Notes: a model not told the origin generated them from the sequence alone. 64,000 nucleotides of DNA from Phocaeicola sartorii JCM 17136 = DSM 21941 (GCF_000614185.1 NZ_BAKM01000028.1:1-64000), one strand, 5' to 3'; shown: positions 30,504-40,090, numbered from the stretch's first letter. Translations and numbers: made by a program.

Positions 30504-31464
30504 ATGTTAAATGCACTCCTTTTGATTGGTGGGCTGGCTCTCATTTTAGCCGGTGCGAATGGTTTGACAGATGGTTCCGCAGCGGTAGCCAAACGTTTCC
30601 GTATTTCCGATTTAGTCATCGGACTCACCATTGTGGCTTTCGGAACTTCGGCTCCCGAACTGGTTATCAGTGTGCTTTCCGCATTGAATGGCAGTGCCGG
30701 GATGGCTATTGGCAATGTGGTGGGTAGTAATATTTTCAATGTCCTGATGATTATAGGCTGTACCGCCTGGTACTTCCCATCAAGGTAGGTGAGGGAACGA
30801 TGAGTAAGGAGATTCCGCTGGTCATTCTTTCTTCGCTGGTTCTTTTTGTCTGTGCCAATGACACGATGCTGAACGGGGAAGCGGTCAATGTCATCGGCCG
30901 TTCCGACGGGCTTGTCCTGCTGGCTTTCTTCCTCATATTTATGCGCTATACCTTTGCCATCGCCCGTAATGGGGTCGATGAGGCGGGAGAGGAGCAGAAG
31001 ATAAAGGGAATGCCTGTATGGAAATCAGTGCTGTACATTGCGGGTGGTCTGGCCGGACTCATATTCGGCGGACAGTTTTTTGTTGAGGGAGCAAGCGGGC
31101 TGGCCCGTTCATGGGGAGTCAGCGAGTCGGTCATCGGACTGACGTTGGTAGCCGGAGGTACTTCCCTGCCGGAGCTTGCCACCTCTATAACGGCGGCTTT
31201 GAAGAAGAATCCGGGGATTGCCATCGGCAATGTCATCGGTAGCAACCTGTTCAATATATTCTTTGTGCTGGGATGCAGTGCTACGGTATCACCGCTTCCG
31301 ATGGGAAACATCAACAATCTTGATTTAGGTGTATTGGTCGCTTCTTCCTTGCTGTTATGGCTGGTAGCTGGTTTTTCCGTAAACGCACCATAACCCGTCT
31401 TGAAGGCGCGTTGATGGTTGTCTGTTACGTCATTTATACCGCCTATCTTATTGCCCAACAGTAA
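30504..31464 (+). CDS. Calcium/sodium antiporter, CaCA family (two frameshifts here)
   Basis: A YrbG-type exchanger with the two inverted alpha repeats. In the first half GLTIVAFGTSAPELVIS is followed by GNVVGSNIFNVLMI; in the second GLTLVAGGTSLPELATS is followed by GNVIGSNLFNIFFVLG. About ten membrane helices are expected. Two single-base losses split it: near 30766 (GCTAWYFPSR stop instead of GCTALVLPIKVGEG) and near 31371 (before FRKRTITRLEG). The true C terminus ends YLIAQQ at 31464. The joined length is about 320 residues. It exchanges Ca2+ for Na+ across the inner membrane. The start at 30504 is preferred over 30471, which lies inside a hairpin. Confidence 0.9.
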
Positions 31465-31538
31465 AAAAGCTGTAAAAAGAATGAGTTATCTGCAAAAAAA
31501 CTTCTATCTTTACACCCTGAATTTTATAAAAATACAGC

Positions 31539-32675
31539 ATGGCTATTACCATTAAAAAAGTCAGTTCGAAGAAAGAACTTAAGACGTTCATACGGTTCAA
31601 CTACGAGTTATATAAAGAGAATCCTTATTCCGTACCCGATTTGTACGATGATATGCTGAATACGTTCAGCCCGAAGAAGAACGCCGCTTTCGAGTTTTGT
31701 GAGGCGGAGTATTTTCTGGCCTATAAGGATAACAAAGTAGTAGGACGTATTGCAGGAATTATCAATAAACGCGCAAACGAGACTTGGAATAAAAAAGAAG
31801 TACGTTTCGGGTGGATCGATTTCCTGGATGATATCGAAATATCACGTGCCTTGTTGGATGCGGTGGCCCAATGGGGTAAATCGAAGGGAATGGATACCAT
31901 TCAGGGGCCTTTGGGCTTTACCGACTTTGATGCGGAAGGCATGCTGGTAGAAGGATTCGACCAACTGAGCACCATGTCTACCATCTATAACCATCCTTAC
32001 TATCCGCAACACATGGACCGGCTGGGGTTTGAGAAAGACGCCGACTGGGTGGAGTATAAGATTTACATTCCCGAAGCTATTCCGGACAAGCATAAGCGGA
32101 TCAGCGACCTGATTCAACGCAAGTTCAACCTGACCATCAAGAAATATACCTCCCGCAAGAAACTGGCGGCCGAGTACGGACAGGCCATCTTTGAGCTGAT
32201 GAACGAGGCGTACGCACCGTTGTATGGTTTCTCGGCGCTCTCTCAGGGGCAGATTAACCAATACATAAAGATGTATCTCCCCATTGTGGATCTGAACATG
32301 CTGACTTTGGTGACCGATGCGGACGGAAAGCTGGTGGCCGTGGGCATCTCCATGCCTTCCATGTCCGAAGCGTTGCGCAAGTCAAAAGGCCGGTTGCTCC
32401 CGTTGGGATGGTATTACCTGGGCAAACTGTTGTTCCTGAGGAAATACCCCAAAGTGCTGGATTTGCTGCTGGTGGCGGTAAAACCCGAATACCAGAACAA
32501 AGGTGTCAATGCTTTGTTATTCTCTGATCTTATTCCGGCTTATCAGCAGCTGGGATTCCACTATGCCGAAAGCAATCCGGAACTGGAACTGAACGGAAAA
32601 GTGCAGGCCCAGTGGGAATATTTCAAGACCGAGCAGCATAAACGCCGCCGTGCCTATAAGAAAAGTATTCTGTAA
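31539..32675 (+). CDS. GNAT-like N-acetyltransferase family protein
   Basis: A 378-residue cytosolic protein. It has a GNAT-type fold in the N-terminal half (EFCEAEYFLAYKDNKVVGRIAGI) and a second acyltransferase-like region near the C terminus (LLVAVKPEYQNKGVNALLFSDL, the acetyl-CoA loop). It is close to the YghO-like group of Bacteroidetes proteins with unknown substrate. ADWVEYKIYIPE is typical of that group. It is monocistronic, with a -7-like TATCTTTA at 31505-31512. Confidence 0.75.
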   Translation: MAITIKKVSSKKELKTFIRFNYELYKENPYSVPDLYDDMLNTFSPKKNAAFEFCEAEYFLAYKDNKVVGRIAGIINKRANETWNKKEVRFGWIDFLDDIEISRALLDAVAQWGKSKGMDTIQGPLGFTDFDAEGMLVEGFDQLSTMSTIYNHPYYPQHMDRLGFEKDADWVEYKIYIPEAIPDKHKRISDLIQRKFNLTIKKYTSRKKLAAEYGQAIFELMNEAYAPLYGFSALSQGQINQYIKMYLPIVDLNMLTLVTDADGKLVAVGISMPSMSEALRKSKGRLLPLGWYYLGKLLFLRKYPKVLDLLLVAVKPEYQNKGVNALLFSDLIPAYQQLGFHYAESNPELELNGKVQAQWEYFKTEQHKRRRAYKKSIL

Positions 32676-32705
32676 CAACGATATATATAAATGTGATAAG
32701 TCAAG

Positions 32706-34583
32706 ATGGAAGAGAACAACGAACTGATAAACAATCCCGCCGTAGAATATACCGACGATAACATCCGCCACCTCAGTGACATGGAGCATGTGCGTACCCG
32801 TCCCGGTATGTATATTGGAAAGTTGGGTGACGGATCACATGCCGAGGACGGAATTTACGTCCTTCTGAAAGAAGTGCTCGATAACAGCATCGATGAATTT
32901 AAAATGCAGGCGGGTAAAAAGATTGAGATTGTAATGGAAGAAAACCTCCGTGTCAGCGTGCGTGACTATGGCCGCGGCATTCCGCAGGGAAAGCTCATTG
33001 AAGCCGTGAGCGTGCTGAATACGGGAGGTAAATATGACAGCAAGGCGTTCAAGAAGAGCGTAGGGCTGAACGGCGTCGGCGTGAAAGCCGTCAATGCGTT
33101 GAGCTCGCGTTTCGAGGTGCGCAGTTATCGGGACGGAAAGGTGCGTATCGCCACCTTTGCCAAGGGCAACTTGCTGACGGACACCACACAGGACACCACC
33201 GAGGAGAACGGTACGTTTATTTTCTTTGAACCGGACCGCCTCTTGTTCGAGAATTATAGTTTCCGTCCGGAGTTTGTGGAAACCATGCTCCGCAACTATA
33301 CCTATCTGAATACAGGACTGGCCATTATCTACAACGGCCAGCGCATCCTGTCGCGCAACGGATTGGTGGACTTGCTTAACGACAACATGACAGCGGTGGG
33401 GTTATACCCCATCATCCACTTGAAAGGCGAGGATATCGAGATAGCCTTTACGCATACCGGCCAGTATGGTGAGGAGTATTATTCTTTTGTGAACGGGCAG
33501 CACACCACGCAGGGAGGTACGCATCAAAGTGCTTTCAAAGAGCATATCGCCCGTACCATCAAGGAATATTTCAACAAGAACATGGATTATGCCGATATCC
33601 GTAACGGACTGGTAGCCGCCATTGCCGTCAATGTGGAGGAACCGTTGTTCGAAAGCCAGACCAAGATCAAGCTGGGCTCTACCAACATGGCTCCCGGCGG
33701 TCCTACCGTCAATAAGTTTGTAGGCGATTTTGTCAAGACTGAGGTGGACAACTATCTGCACAAGCATACGGACATAGCCGATGTGATGTTGCAGAAGATT
33801 CAGGAATCGGAGAAAGAGCGTAAAGCCATAGCCGGAGTGACCAAACTGGCCCGCGAACGTGCCAAGAAGGCAAATCTTCATAACCGCAAGTTGCGCGACT
33901 GCCGCTTCCACCTGAACGACACCAAAGGAGACAAGAAGGAGGAAAGCTGCATTTTCATTACCGAGGGCGATTCGGCCAGCGGCTCCATCACCAAAAGCCG
34001 TGATGTAAATACCCAGGCCGTATTCAGCCTGCGTGGCAAGCCGTTGAATTCGTATGGGCTGACCAAGAAAATTGTGTATGAGAATGAAGAGTTCAACCTG
34101 CTTCAGGCTGCCTTGAATATAGAGGACGGCATGGAAGGTTTGCGATATAACAAGGTGATTGTGGCTACGGATGCCGATGTGGACGGCATGCACATCCGTT
34201 TATTGCTGATCACTTTCTTCCTGCAATTCTTCCCCGATCTGATAAAGAAAGGCCATGTATATATTCTTCAGACCCCTTTGTTCCGCGTCCGCAACCGTAA
34301 GAAAGGGGTTTACGAGACCGTATATTGTTATTCGGAAGAGGAGCGGGTTGCCGCCATCGAACGGTTAAGCCCCAATCCCGAAATCACCCGGTTTAAAGGT
34401 CTGGGGGAAATCTCACCCGATGAGTTCAAGCACTTTATCGGCAAAGACATGCGTCTGGAGCAAGTTTCCCTCCGCAAGACCGACCTGGTAAAGGAACTGC
34501 TGGAGTTCTACATGGGCAAGAACACCATGGAGCGTCAGAATTTTATTATAGATAACCTTGTGATAGAAGAAGATATTGCGTGA
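32706..34583 (+). CDS. parE: DNA topoisomerase IV subunit B
   Basis: A 625-residue type IIA topoisomerase ATPase subunit. GHKL motifs include [17 protein letters not shown] and [14 protein letters not shown]. The Toprim domain has the EGDSASGS and [10 protein letters not shown] metal-binding motifs, and the C terminus is the usual short one. Its length and [22 protein letters not shown] identify it as the ParE-type rather than the longer Bacteroidetes GyrB. With ParC it unlinks daughter chromosomes. coaD and the S41 protease follow closely and are probably cotranscribed. Confidence 0.92.
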   Translation: MEENNELINNPAVEYTDDNIRHLSDMEHVRTRPGMYIGKLGDGSHAEDGIYVLLKEVLDNSIDEFKMQAGKKIEIVMEENLRVSVRDYGRGIPQGKLIEAVSVLNTGGKYDSKAFKKSVGLNGVGVKAVNALSSRFEVRSYRDGKVRIATFAKGNLLTDTTQDTTEENGTFIFFEPDRLLFENYSFRPEFVETMLRNYTYLNTGLAIIYNGQRILSRNGLVDLLNDNMTAVGLYPIIHLKGEDIEIAFTHTGQYGEEYYSFVNGQHTTQGGTHQSAFKEHIARTIKEYFNKNMDYADIRNGLVAAIAVNVEEPLFESQTKIKLGSTNMAPGGPTVNKFVGDFVKTEVDNYLHKHTDIADVMLQKIQESEKERKAIAGVTKLARERAKKANLHNRKLRDCRFHLNDTKGDKKEESCIFITEGDSASGSITKSRDVNTQAVFSLRGKPLNSYGLTKKIVYENEEFNLLQAALNIEDGMEGLRYNKVIVATDADVDGMHIRLLLITFFLQFFPDLIKKGHVYILQTPLFRVRNRKKGVYETVYCYSEEERVAAIERLSPNPEITRFKGLGEISPDEFKHFIGKDMRLEQVSLRKTDLVKELLEFYMGKNTMERQNFIIDNLVIEEDIA

Positions 34584-34598
34584 TTAGTGATTAAAAAT

Positions 34599-35054
34599 AT
34601 GAGAAGAGCGATATTTCCGGGCACCTTTGATCCCTTTACCATCGGCCATTATTCGGTGGTGAAGAGGGCGTTGACCTTTATGGATGAGGTGGTGATCGGC
34701 ATTGGTATCAATGAGAATAAGAAGACCTGGTTTCCTACCGGGAAACGGGTGGAGATGATTGAACAGTTGTTTGCTGACGAGCCTCGGGTAAAGGTCGATG
34801 CTTACGCCTGCCTCACCATCGACTTTGCCCGCGACAAGGAGGCGCAGTTCATTATCCGCGGTATCCGTACGGTGCGCGACTTTGAGTATGAGGAAACCAT
34901 AGCCGACATCAACCGGAAGCTGGCCGGAATAGAAACGATCCTGCTGTTTACCGAGCCGGAGCTAACCTCTGTCAGCTCCACCATCGTAAGAGAATTGTTA
35001 CAGTTTGGCAAAGACGTGACCCCGTTCTTGCCCGAAGGAATGAAAATAGACTGA
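34599..35054 (+). CDS. coaD: Phosphopantetheine adenylyltransferase
   Basis: About 151 residues from the ATG at 34599; a GTG 12 bases earlier is a poorer choice. The nucleotidyltransferase motif [16 protein letters not shown] (TxGH type), [15 protein letters not shown] and the C-terminal [12 protein letters not shown]-like ISSSLVRE motif (here [11 protein letters not shown]) are all present. It converts 4'-phosphopantetheine and ATP to dephospho-CoA. It lies 15 bp after parE and 2 bp before the S41 protease. Confidence 0.95.
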   Translation: MRRAIFPGTFDPFTIGHYSVVKRALTFMDEVVIGIGINENKKTWFPTGKRVEMIEQLFADEPRVKVDAYACLTIDFARDKEAQFIIRGIRTVRDFEYEETIADINRKLAGIETILLFTEPELTSVSSTIVRELLQFGKDVTPFLPEGMKID

Positions 35055-35056
35055 TC

Positions 35057-36658
35057 ATGAAATATACCATGTACCTTGCAGGCTTGATTGCCTGCTTTTT
35101 TTCTATCGTGGCCGCACAGGCTCAGGAGAATAAGTTTATGGAGTCTCCGGCACGCAAGTTGCAATTGGCGGAGTTTGCCATTGCCAACCTCTATGTCGAT
35201 AAAGTGAATGAGGGAAAGCTGGTGGAGGAAGCCATCGTGAAGATGCTGGAACAGCTCGATCCGCACTCCACCTATTCCGATCCGGAGGAAGTGAAGAAGA
35301 TGAACGAGCCGTTGCAGGGAAACTTCGAAGGCATCGGCATACAGTTCAACATGGCGGAGGATACGTTGATGGTGGTACAGCCCGTATCGGGCGGGCCGTC
35401 CGAAAAGGCGGGCATCCTGGCAGGCGACCGTATCGTGATGGTGGAAGATACGCTGATAGCCGGTGTGAAAATGAGTACCGAGGATATCATGCGCCGCCTC
35501 CGCGGACCGAAAGACTCGAAAGTGAACTTGAAAATACTTCGTCGCGGAGTGAAGGAACTGCTTACGTTTACGGTGAAAAGGGACAAAATACCTGTTTACA
35601 GCCTGGATGCTTCCTATCTGATCAAGAATAAGGTGGGCTATATCCGTATCAGCCGTTTTGCCGCCACTACCCATGAGGAGTTCAAGAAAGCGCTGGCCGA
35701 GTTGCAGAAGAAAGGGATGAAGGACTTGATTCTGGACTTGCAAGGCAACGGCGGCGGCTATCTGAATGCAGCCATCGATATCGCCAATGAGTTCTTGGGC
35801 AAAAAGGAACTGATAGTCTATACGGAGGGACGCCGTAATCCCCGTAGTGAGTTTTTCGCCAAAGGTACGGGCGAGTTTCAGCATGGTCGTCTGATCGTAT
35901 TGGTCGATGAGTTCTCAGCTTCTGCCAGTGAGATTGTGACCGGTGCCGTTCAGGATTGGGACAGAGGAGTCGTGGTGGGCCGCCGCAGTTTTGGTAAAGG
36001 CCTGGTGCAGCGTCCCATTGATTTGCCGGACGGTTCGATGATCCGTCTGACGGTGGCGCGTTATTATACACCTGCCGGACGTTGTATACAGAAACCCTAC
36101 GAGAGTATCGAGAAGTATAACGAAGATTTGATAGACCGTTACAATAAAGGGGAGATGATGAGCGAAGACAGTATTCATTTTCCGGATTCTTTGAAGTTCA
36201 AGACTCATAAGCTGGCGCGTACGGTATATGGTGGCGGTGGGATCATGCCCGATTATTTTGTGCCGATTGATACGACTCTTTATACTAAATATCACCGTCA
36301 GTTGCGTGATAAAGGCGCGTTGATGAAAGCTCACTTCCATTTCATGGATGCCCATCGCAAGGAATGGCTGGGGAAATACAAGACTTTCAATGAGTTCTAC
36401 AAACGTTTTGAGGTTACTCCTGATATGTTGGCGCAACTGGTTGCCACCGGTAAGGAGATGGGAGTGGAATATCATGAAGATGAATACCAAAAGGCCCTGC
36501 CTCTGTTGAAATTGCAGATGAAGGCATTGATAGCCCGTGATTTGTGGGACATGAACGAATATTATCACGTCATCAATGACGCCAATGAAAGTATCAAAAA
36601 AGCCTTGGAACTGCTGGAACAGCCGGACTTTGAGGGTTTGCTGCTGAAACGGCAGTGA
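35057..36658 (+). CDS. S41 family carboxy-terminal processing peptidase (CtpA-like)
   Basis: A 533-residue secreted protease. The signal peptide is MKYTMYLAGLIACFFSIVAAQA. A PDZ domain (GPSEKAGILAGDRIVMVED) precedes the tail-specific protease domain with catalytic Ser in DEFSASASEIVTGA and Lys in RSFGKGLVQRP. The C-terminal extension of about 150 residues is common in Bacteroidetes. It cleaves periplasmic proteins at their C termini. It is the third gene after parE and coaD in a conserved order. Confidence 0.9.
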   Translation: MKYTMYLAGLIACFFSIVAAQAQENKFMESPARKLQLAEFAIANLYVDKVNEGKLVEEAIVKMLEQLDPHSTYSDPEEVKKMNEPLQGNFEGIGIQFNMAEDTLMVVQPVSGGPSEKAGILAGDRIVMVEDTLIAGVKMSTEDIMRRLRGPKDSKVNLKILRRGVKELLTFTVKRDKIPVYSLDASYLIKNKVGYIRISRFAATTHEEFKKALAELQKKGMKDLILDLQGNGGGYLNAAIDIANEFLGKKELIVYTEGRRNPRSEFFAKGTGEFQHGRLIVLVDEFSASASEIVTGAVQDWDRGVVVGRRSFGKGLVQRPIDLPDGSMIRLTVARYYTPAGRCIQKPYESIEKYNEDLIDRYNKGEMMSEDSIHFPDSLKFKTHKLARTVYGGGGIMPDYFVPIDTTLYTKYHRQLRDKGALMKAHFHFMDAHRKEWLGKYKTFNEFYKRFEVTPDMLAQLVATGKEMGVEYHEDEYQKALPLLKLQMKALIARDLWDMNEYYHVINDANESIKKALELLEQPDFEGLLLKRQ

Positions 36659-36682
36659 GTGGATGCGGAGAAGTGGCTTGCG

Positions 36683-37693
36683 TCATGGGGCATACGGAGT
36701 TAGGTTGCTTGGAATGAGCAGGCGATATCCTTTCCCGTGCTCTGTTTCTATTTGGTATTCCGGGAAATTCAGAAGAGCTTTGCGTAGGGTATTGATATGT
36801 TTGTTTATTCTGTTATTTAATATGTTTTTGTCGGTACTGTTTATTTCTACGGGCCACAGTTCTCGGACGATTTCTTCTTTGGATACGAAATGTTTAGGGT
36901 TGCCAATTAGTAGTCGCATAATTTTGAATCCCGAATCCATAGTGATGCATTCTTGGTCGTTTATGTATATTTTCCGTTCCTTTTCATCTACCTTTATGCC
37001 TTTTTGCAAGAAGACATTGGTGGGGACTGTAGGGGAATTTGTGGCTACATTTTCAGTATTTATTTGTTTCGCTTGGGAATGGGAGAATACAAAGGTAGCA
37101 ATTATAAGGTAAAACACCGCTAACCATGTTATTCTTTTATCTCCGTTTTTCCATATTGTTGCTCGGTCACAATCCGCCCACGCCTGTACGGTGACTGTTT
37201 TTTTAGCGTCCAAAATTACGGCTTGTGTGGCAATGGATTTTTGATAAGAAATAGAGTCTTTGTCGCTATATTGTATATCCCCTTTGTGACGATAGATAAT
37301 GCCTGTACGGCATATTATGTTTTTCTTGCTTATTTCTTCATTGAATAGTGTATTAAATTTATCGGGGTTCACAGGACGTATTTGAGCCAAGATGTATTGT
37401 GTAGCCCATTGATAAGCTAAATACTCTTCTACGCTATCTTCGAATATAATATATTCCGGTCCTTCATTACTTGTTATTTTTATTCTATCTACTTTTTTGT
37501 TTAGTGATTTGCCGGTATATCGCATTTCTTTAAGTTCTCTCCTGTGAAAATCTACGATAATAGTTTTGTTCAAGGCTTCATTCAGGTGTTCTTGTATGTT
37601 TTCCTTTCCGGAGTTAAAAAATGAGACGCATAAACTCACTAGTCCTATTATCAGAAAAAGACCTATTGTTATTTTTCTTTTTATTCTCTTCAT
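36683..37693 (-). CDS. Membrane-anchored winged-helix (OmpR/PhoB-type) transcriptional regulator
   Basis: About 336 residues from the Met at 37693 (MKRIKRKITIGLFL). The reading frame also allows a start at 37711, but that overlaps the -7 box. There is one N-terminal membrane helix, then an extracytoplasmic domain of about 150 residues, a second helix (TWLAVFYLIIATFVFSH), a linker, and a C-terminal winged-helix domain. The latter includes KIMRLLIGNPKHFVSKEEIVRELWP, INKHINTLRKAL and ETEHGKGYRLLIP, the trans_reg_C signature. This is a one-component ToxR-like layout with the DNA-binding domain at the C terminus. It is divergent from the NVEAL peptide genes and probably senses an envelope signal and controls them. 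Confidence 0.8.
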   Translation of the reverse strand: MKRIKRKITIGLFLIIGLVSLCVSFFNSGKENIQEHLNEALNKTIIVDFHRRELKEMRYTGKSLNKKVDRIKITSNEGPEYIIFEDSVEEYLAYQWATQYILAQIRPVNPDKFNTLFNEEISKKNIICRTGIIYRHKGDIQYSDKDSISYQKSIATQAVILDAKKTVTVQAWADCDRATIWKNGDKRITWLAVFYLIIATFVFSHSQAKQINTENVATNSPTVPTNVFLQKGIKVDEKERKIYINDQECITMDSGFKIMRLLIGNPKHFVSKEEIVRELWPVEINSTDKNILNNRINKHINTLRKALLNFPEYQIETEHGKGYRLLIPSNLTPYAP

Positions 37694-37708
37694 CTTTCTT
37701 CTTTTCTG

Positions 37709-37716
37709 CAAAGGTA
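37709..37716 (-). promoter_or_regulatory. -7 box of the membrane regulator gene
   Basis: On the minus strand TACCTTTG matches TAnnTTTG. It lies 16 bp before the Met at 37693, supporting that start. An AAAGTA copy of the shared repeat lies just upstream at 37729-37734. Confidence 0.5.
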
Positions 37717-37728
37717 TGAAATGGAAAT

Positions 37729-37843
37729 AAAGTAGAGAAATAAAACTTCTAAAAAAGGGAAGGATTATGCTGGTGCCAACATGATAAGGAGAAAAGTAGA
37801 GAAAAAGTAAGAGAAGCCGTGAAAAGTAAGAGAAAAGTAAGGA
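37729..37843 (+). promoter_or_regulatory. Operator-like array of AAAAGTA repeats in the divergent promoter
   Basis: AAAGTA occurs at 37729, 37793, 37804, 37823 and 37834, with the context GAAAAGTARGAGAA. The last four form two pairs spaced exactly 11 bp. Tandem 11-bp direct repeats are the known binding pattern of OmpR/PhoB winged-helix proteins, and the divergent gene encodes such a domain. The array ends about 35 bp upstream of the -7 box of the first NVEAL gene, a normal activator position. Further AAAGTA copies lie before the second NVEAL gene (38253, 38337). Confidence 0.55.
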
Positions 37844-37874
37844 TAAAAAGGAATAGCTTTTAGTTTTTCCTTTT

Positions 37875-37882
37875 TATTTTTG
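37875..37882 (+). promoter_or_regulatory. -7 box of the first NVEAL peptide gene
   Basis: TATTTTTG matches TAnnTTTG and lies 24 bp before the start codon at 37907. No TTTG is present at -33, fitting activation from the upstream repeats. Confidence 0.5.
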
Positions 37883-37906
37883 TCGCAATAGTAAAACAGA
37901 TAAAAA

Positions 37907-38131
37907 ATGAAAAAAGTAGGAATGTTATTTATGGTTGCACTAGTTATTGCAGCGAATGTGTTGAATGTCTTGGAACAGTCCAAAGGTGCTATAGATGAAT
38001 TGATGTTAAGCAATATAGAAGCTTTAGCCAATTTTGAATATGTACCTGGTAGATGTTTCGGAGACGGTAATGTGGATTGTCCCGATGGTAGTAAGGTTGC
38101 TTATGTGTTAGAACCTTTAGCTTTGGAGTAG
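37907..38131 (+). CDS. NVEAL-motif small exported peptide (first copy)
   Basis: A 74-residue precursor. It has a basic start (MKKVG), a hydrophobic stretch to about residue 22, a short spacer and the motif SNIEALA (residues 35-41), then a short tail with two Cys (50 and 58) in GRCFGDGNVDCPDG. The N(V/I)EALA motif after the leader defines the NVEAL family of Bacteroidetes peptides, whose function is unknown. It resembles a leader-peptide processing site, with the Cys-containing tail as the mature product; that is inference. It is the first gene downstream of the 11-bp repeat array. Confidence 0.8.
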   Translation: MKKVGMLFMVALVIAANVLNVLEQSKGAIDELMLSNIEALANFEYVPGRCFGDGNVDCPDGSKVAYVLEPLALE

Positions 38132-38365
38132 TTATTGCTTATTAATTGGAGAATAAAAAGAAAGAGTGGAAAGATAATCTTTTTGGGTTAGCGAATGTCT
38201 TTTCCATATTTGTTTGGCTCTCCTTAAAAGGAAAGGAGGATTGATCGATGTAAAAGTAAGAATAGAGAAAAAGCAATGAAGAGTTCTGTTTTTTCCCACG
38301 GTGTATCTCTTTCCGATAAAAAGAGAATTAGAAAATAAAGTAACAACTATAAAAAAATAATAGAG

Positions 38366-38611
38366 ATGAAAAAGAGTATTTGGAAAGTAACTTTGGTTAT
38401 TGTATTTGCTTTAATGGTAGGTTTGAATGTGTATAATGTCCAAAAGACGGATATGGAAATGTCCGAATTGGCTTTGGCTAATGTGGAAGCATTGGCTGGC
38501 AATGAAGGAGGAAGTGGAGGTTTTAATTGTTGGTGGGATAGTGTGGATTATATGATTTGTTATTCGGGTGGTGATTGGACTGGATGTCCTTGTGGAAGTC
38601 ATGAATGGTAA
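38366..38611 (+). CDS. NVEAL-motif small exported peptide (second copy)
   Basis: An 81-residue precursor built like the preceding one: MKKSIWK start, hydrophobic segment to about residue 22, spacer, then ANVEALAGNEGG (motif at 39-44). The tail is rich in Gly, Trp and Cys, with Cys at 55, 65, 74 and 76 (CPC). The two leaders are alike but the tails share no sequence, suggesting a common export or processing route for different products. It is followed by a DUF4221-type lipoprotein gene. AAAGTA copies occur upstream. Confidence 0.85.
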   Translation: MKKSIWKVTLVIVFALMVGLNVYNVQKTDMEMSELALANVEALAGNEGGSGGFNCWWDSVDYMICYSGGDWTGCPCGSHEW

Positions 38612-38917
38612 TTTTACCGTTGTTTCAGGTTTGTAAAACTGTTGATGTTAAAATCATTAGCTTAGCTATAACTTCTTTTTATTTATTGGAATTTATATAG
38701 AAAGAGGAATAGAATGTTTGATTGTCAGTATTTTGAAGCTTTATTCGATATATAGTTTATTGATAAACAGGGAAGTATTGTGGCTTATAATATTGGGGTT
38801 TATCATATGGTTTTACAAACTATTGAAATATGATACATATATTTATAACATATATTCCTTGAGGATTATAAATTGATCCTCAAGGAGATAGCTAATTTAA
38901 CCGTTTAATCCTATTGT
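38612..38917. other. AT-rich gap between NVEAL peptide and lipoprotein genes
   Basis: About 305 bases without a credible gene. The one clear element is a perfect 10-bp hairpin, CCTTGAGGAT (38857-38866) and ATCCTCAAGG (38876-38885), with a 9-base loop. It ends 32 bp before the lipoprotein start. With no T run after it, it looks more like an RNA processing or stability element than a terminator. Confidence 0.5.
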
Positions 38918-40090
38918 ATGATAAGAATTCTATGTTGTTTTTGGGTTGCTATCACCTTGTTTTGTTCTTGTAGCCATAATGGGAGGAATTATTCTTTTTT
39001 GCTGCATCCTGTCGATTCGTTTCTGACTTATGCGTTGGATTCAGATGTGAAAATGCCTTTGTTTATTCGTACTTGTACGAGCAGTGACGGCAAGGAATAT
39101 TTATATTTTCAAAATAGCTATTTGCCGGAGTTGTTGATTTATGATGTCCATAATGGTAGTTTGGTGAACAAGAATGTTTTTGAGGTGGAAGGAAGCAATG
39201 CGGTAAAAGGTGGATTTTTGAATGGATTTATGATGTCTGACTGCGAGCATATTTATATTGCGGGATTGGCAGATTGCAATCTTTATGAAACGGATACGAC
39301 GGGGTATATCAAGAAGCGGATGAATTATGCAGTTACGTCAGATGGGTATAAGCCGGTTGGTTGTTTTAAAGAAAACGGCACTTTCCAGTTCTTGAATGGA
39401 AAACTTTATCTGACTCAAAGCCTTAATTGGCAACTGGGTGAGGAGGTGATGGAGAAAAGCTCGTTGTTGTGCTGCATAGATACATTATCAGGAAACACAA
39501 CTTCCTTGCCAATCGCTTTTCCTGCAATAGACGAACATTTGGTTAGAGGTGCAGCTTCTTCTTTGGCTTTTGAATACAAATGTTGTTTTGATGGGCATCG
39601 TTTTGTTTATTCATTCGCTTATATGGATGATTTGTTGGTGGTAGATCCTATTGCTTGCAGTGTTGAGTATAAACAAGGTAAAAGTCAGTATGTCGATAAC
39701 ATACAATGTCCTTCTTATCAAGGAGGCGACGATCAAGTCATGCAAAGACAGATATGTGAAAGTCCTTCTTATGGAAACATACTTTATGATTCGGACAATG
39801 AAATCTATTACCGCATTGTATATATTCCACAAGAAGTAGAGGCTGGTGTTGAGGCGCTTACCTTGCTTCGGAGCGGAAGAAAACAATTCTCTATACAAAT
39901 TTTCGATAAACAGCTTACTATGATTGGGGAGCATGTGTTTCCTCCCTATACTTATAATTCCAGACTTTGTTTTGTGACAAAGGGTAAATTATATATCAGC
40001 ACTAATCATGTGATGAACCCTGATTATAGCGATGATGTGCTGTCTTTTCAAATGTTTGAACTGGTTGATAAAGCCGGAGGAATCAGATGA
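38918..40090 (+). CDS. DUF4221-like beta-propeller lipoprotein linked to NVEAL peptides
   Basis: A 390-residue lipoprotein (FCSCSH, lipobox Cys about residue 18-20). The body has repeated beta-strand segments (YLYFQNSYLPELLIYDVHNG, HIYIAGLADCNLYETD, NGKLYLTQSL, VYSFAYMDDLLVVDP, YYRIVYIP) typical of six-bladed propeller-like DUF4221/BF3164 lipoproteins. Such proteins repeatedly occur beside NVEAL peptides in Bacteroidetes. It may be a surface receptor, carrier or sensor partner of the peptides; no function is established. Base composition is AT-rich, like the peptide genes, and unlike the flanking housekeeping genes. Confidence 0.7.
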   Translation: MIRILCCFWVAITLFCSCSHNGRNYSFLLHPVDSFLTYALDSDVKMPLFIRTCTSSDGKEYLYFQNSYLPELLIYDVHNGSLVNKNVFEVEGSNAVKGGFLNGFMMSDCEHIYIAGLADCNLYETDTTGYIKKRMNYAVTSDGYKPVGCFKENGTFQFLNGKLYLTQSLNWQLGEEVMEKSSLLCCIDTLSGNTTSLPIAFPAIDEHLVRGAASSLAFEYKCCFDGHRFVYSFAYMDDLLVVDPIACSVEYKQGKSQYVDNIQCPSYQGGDDQVMQRQICESPSYGNILYDSDNEIYYRIVYIPQEVEAGVEALTLLRSGRKQFSIQIFDKQLTMIGEHVFPPYTYNSRLCFVTKGKLYISTNHVMNPDYSDDVLSFQMFELVDKAGGIR

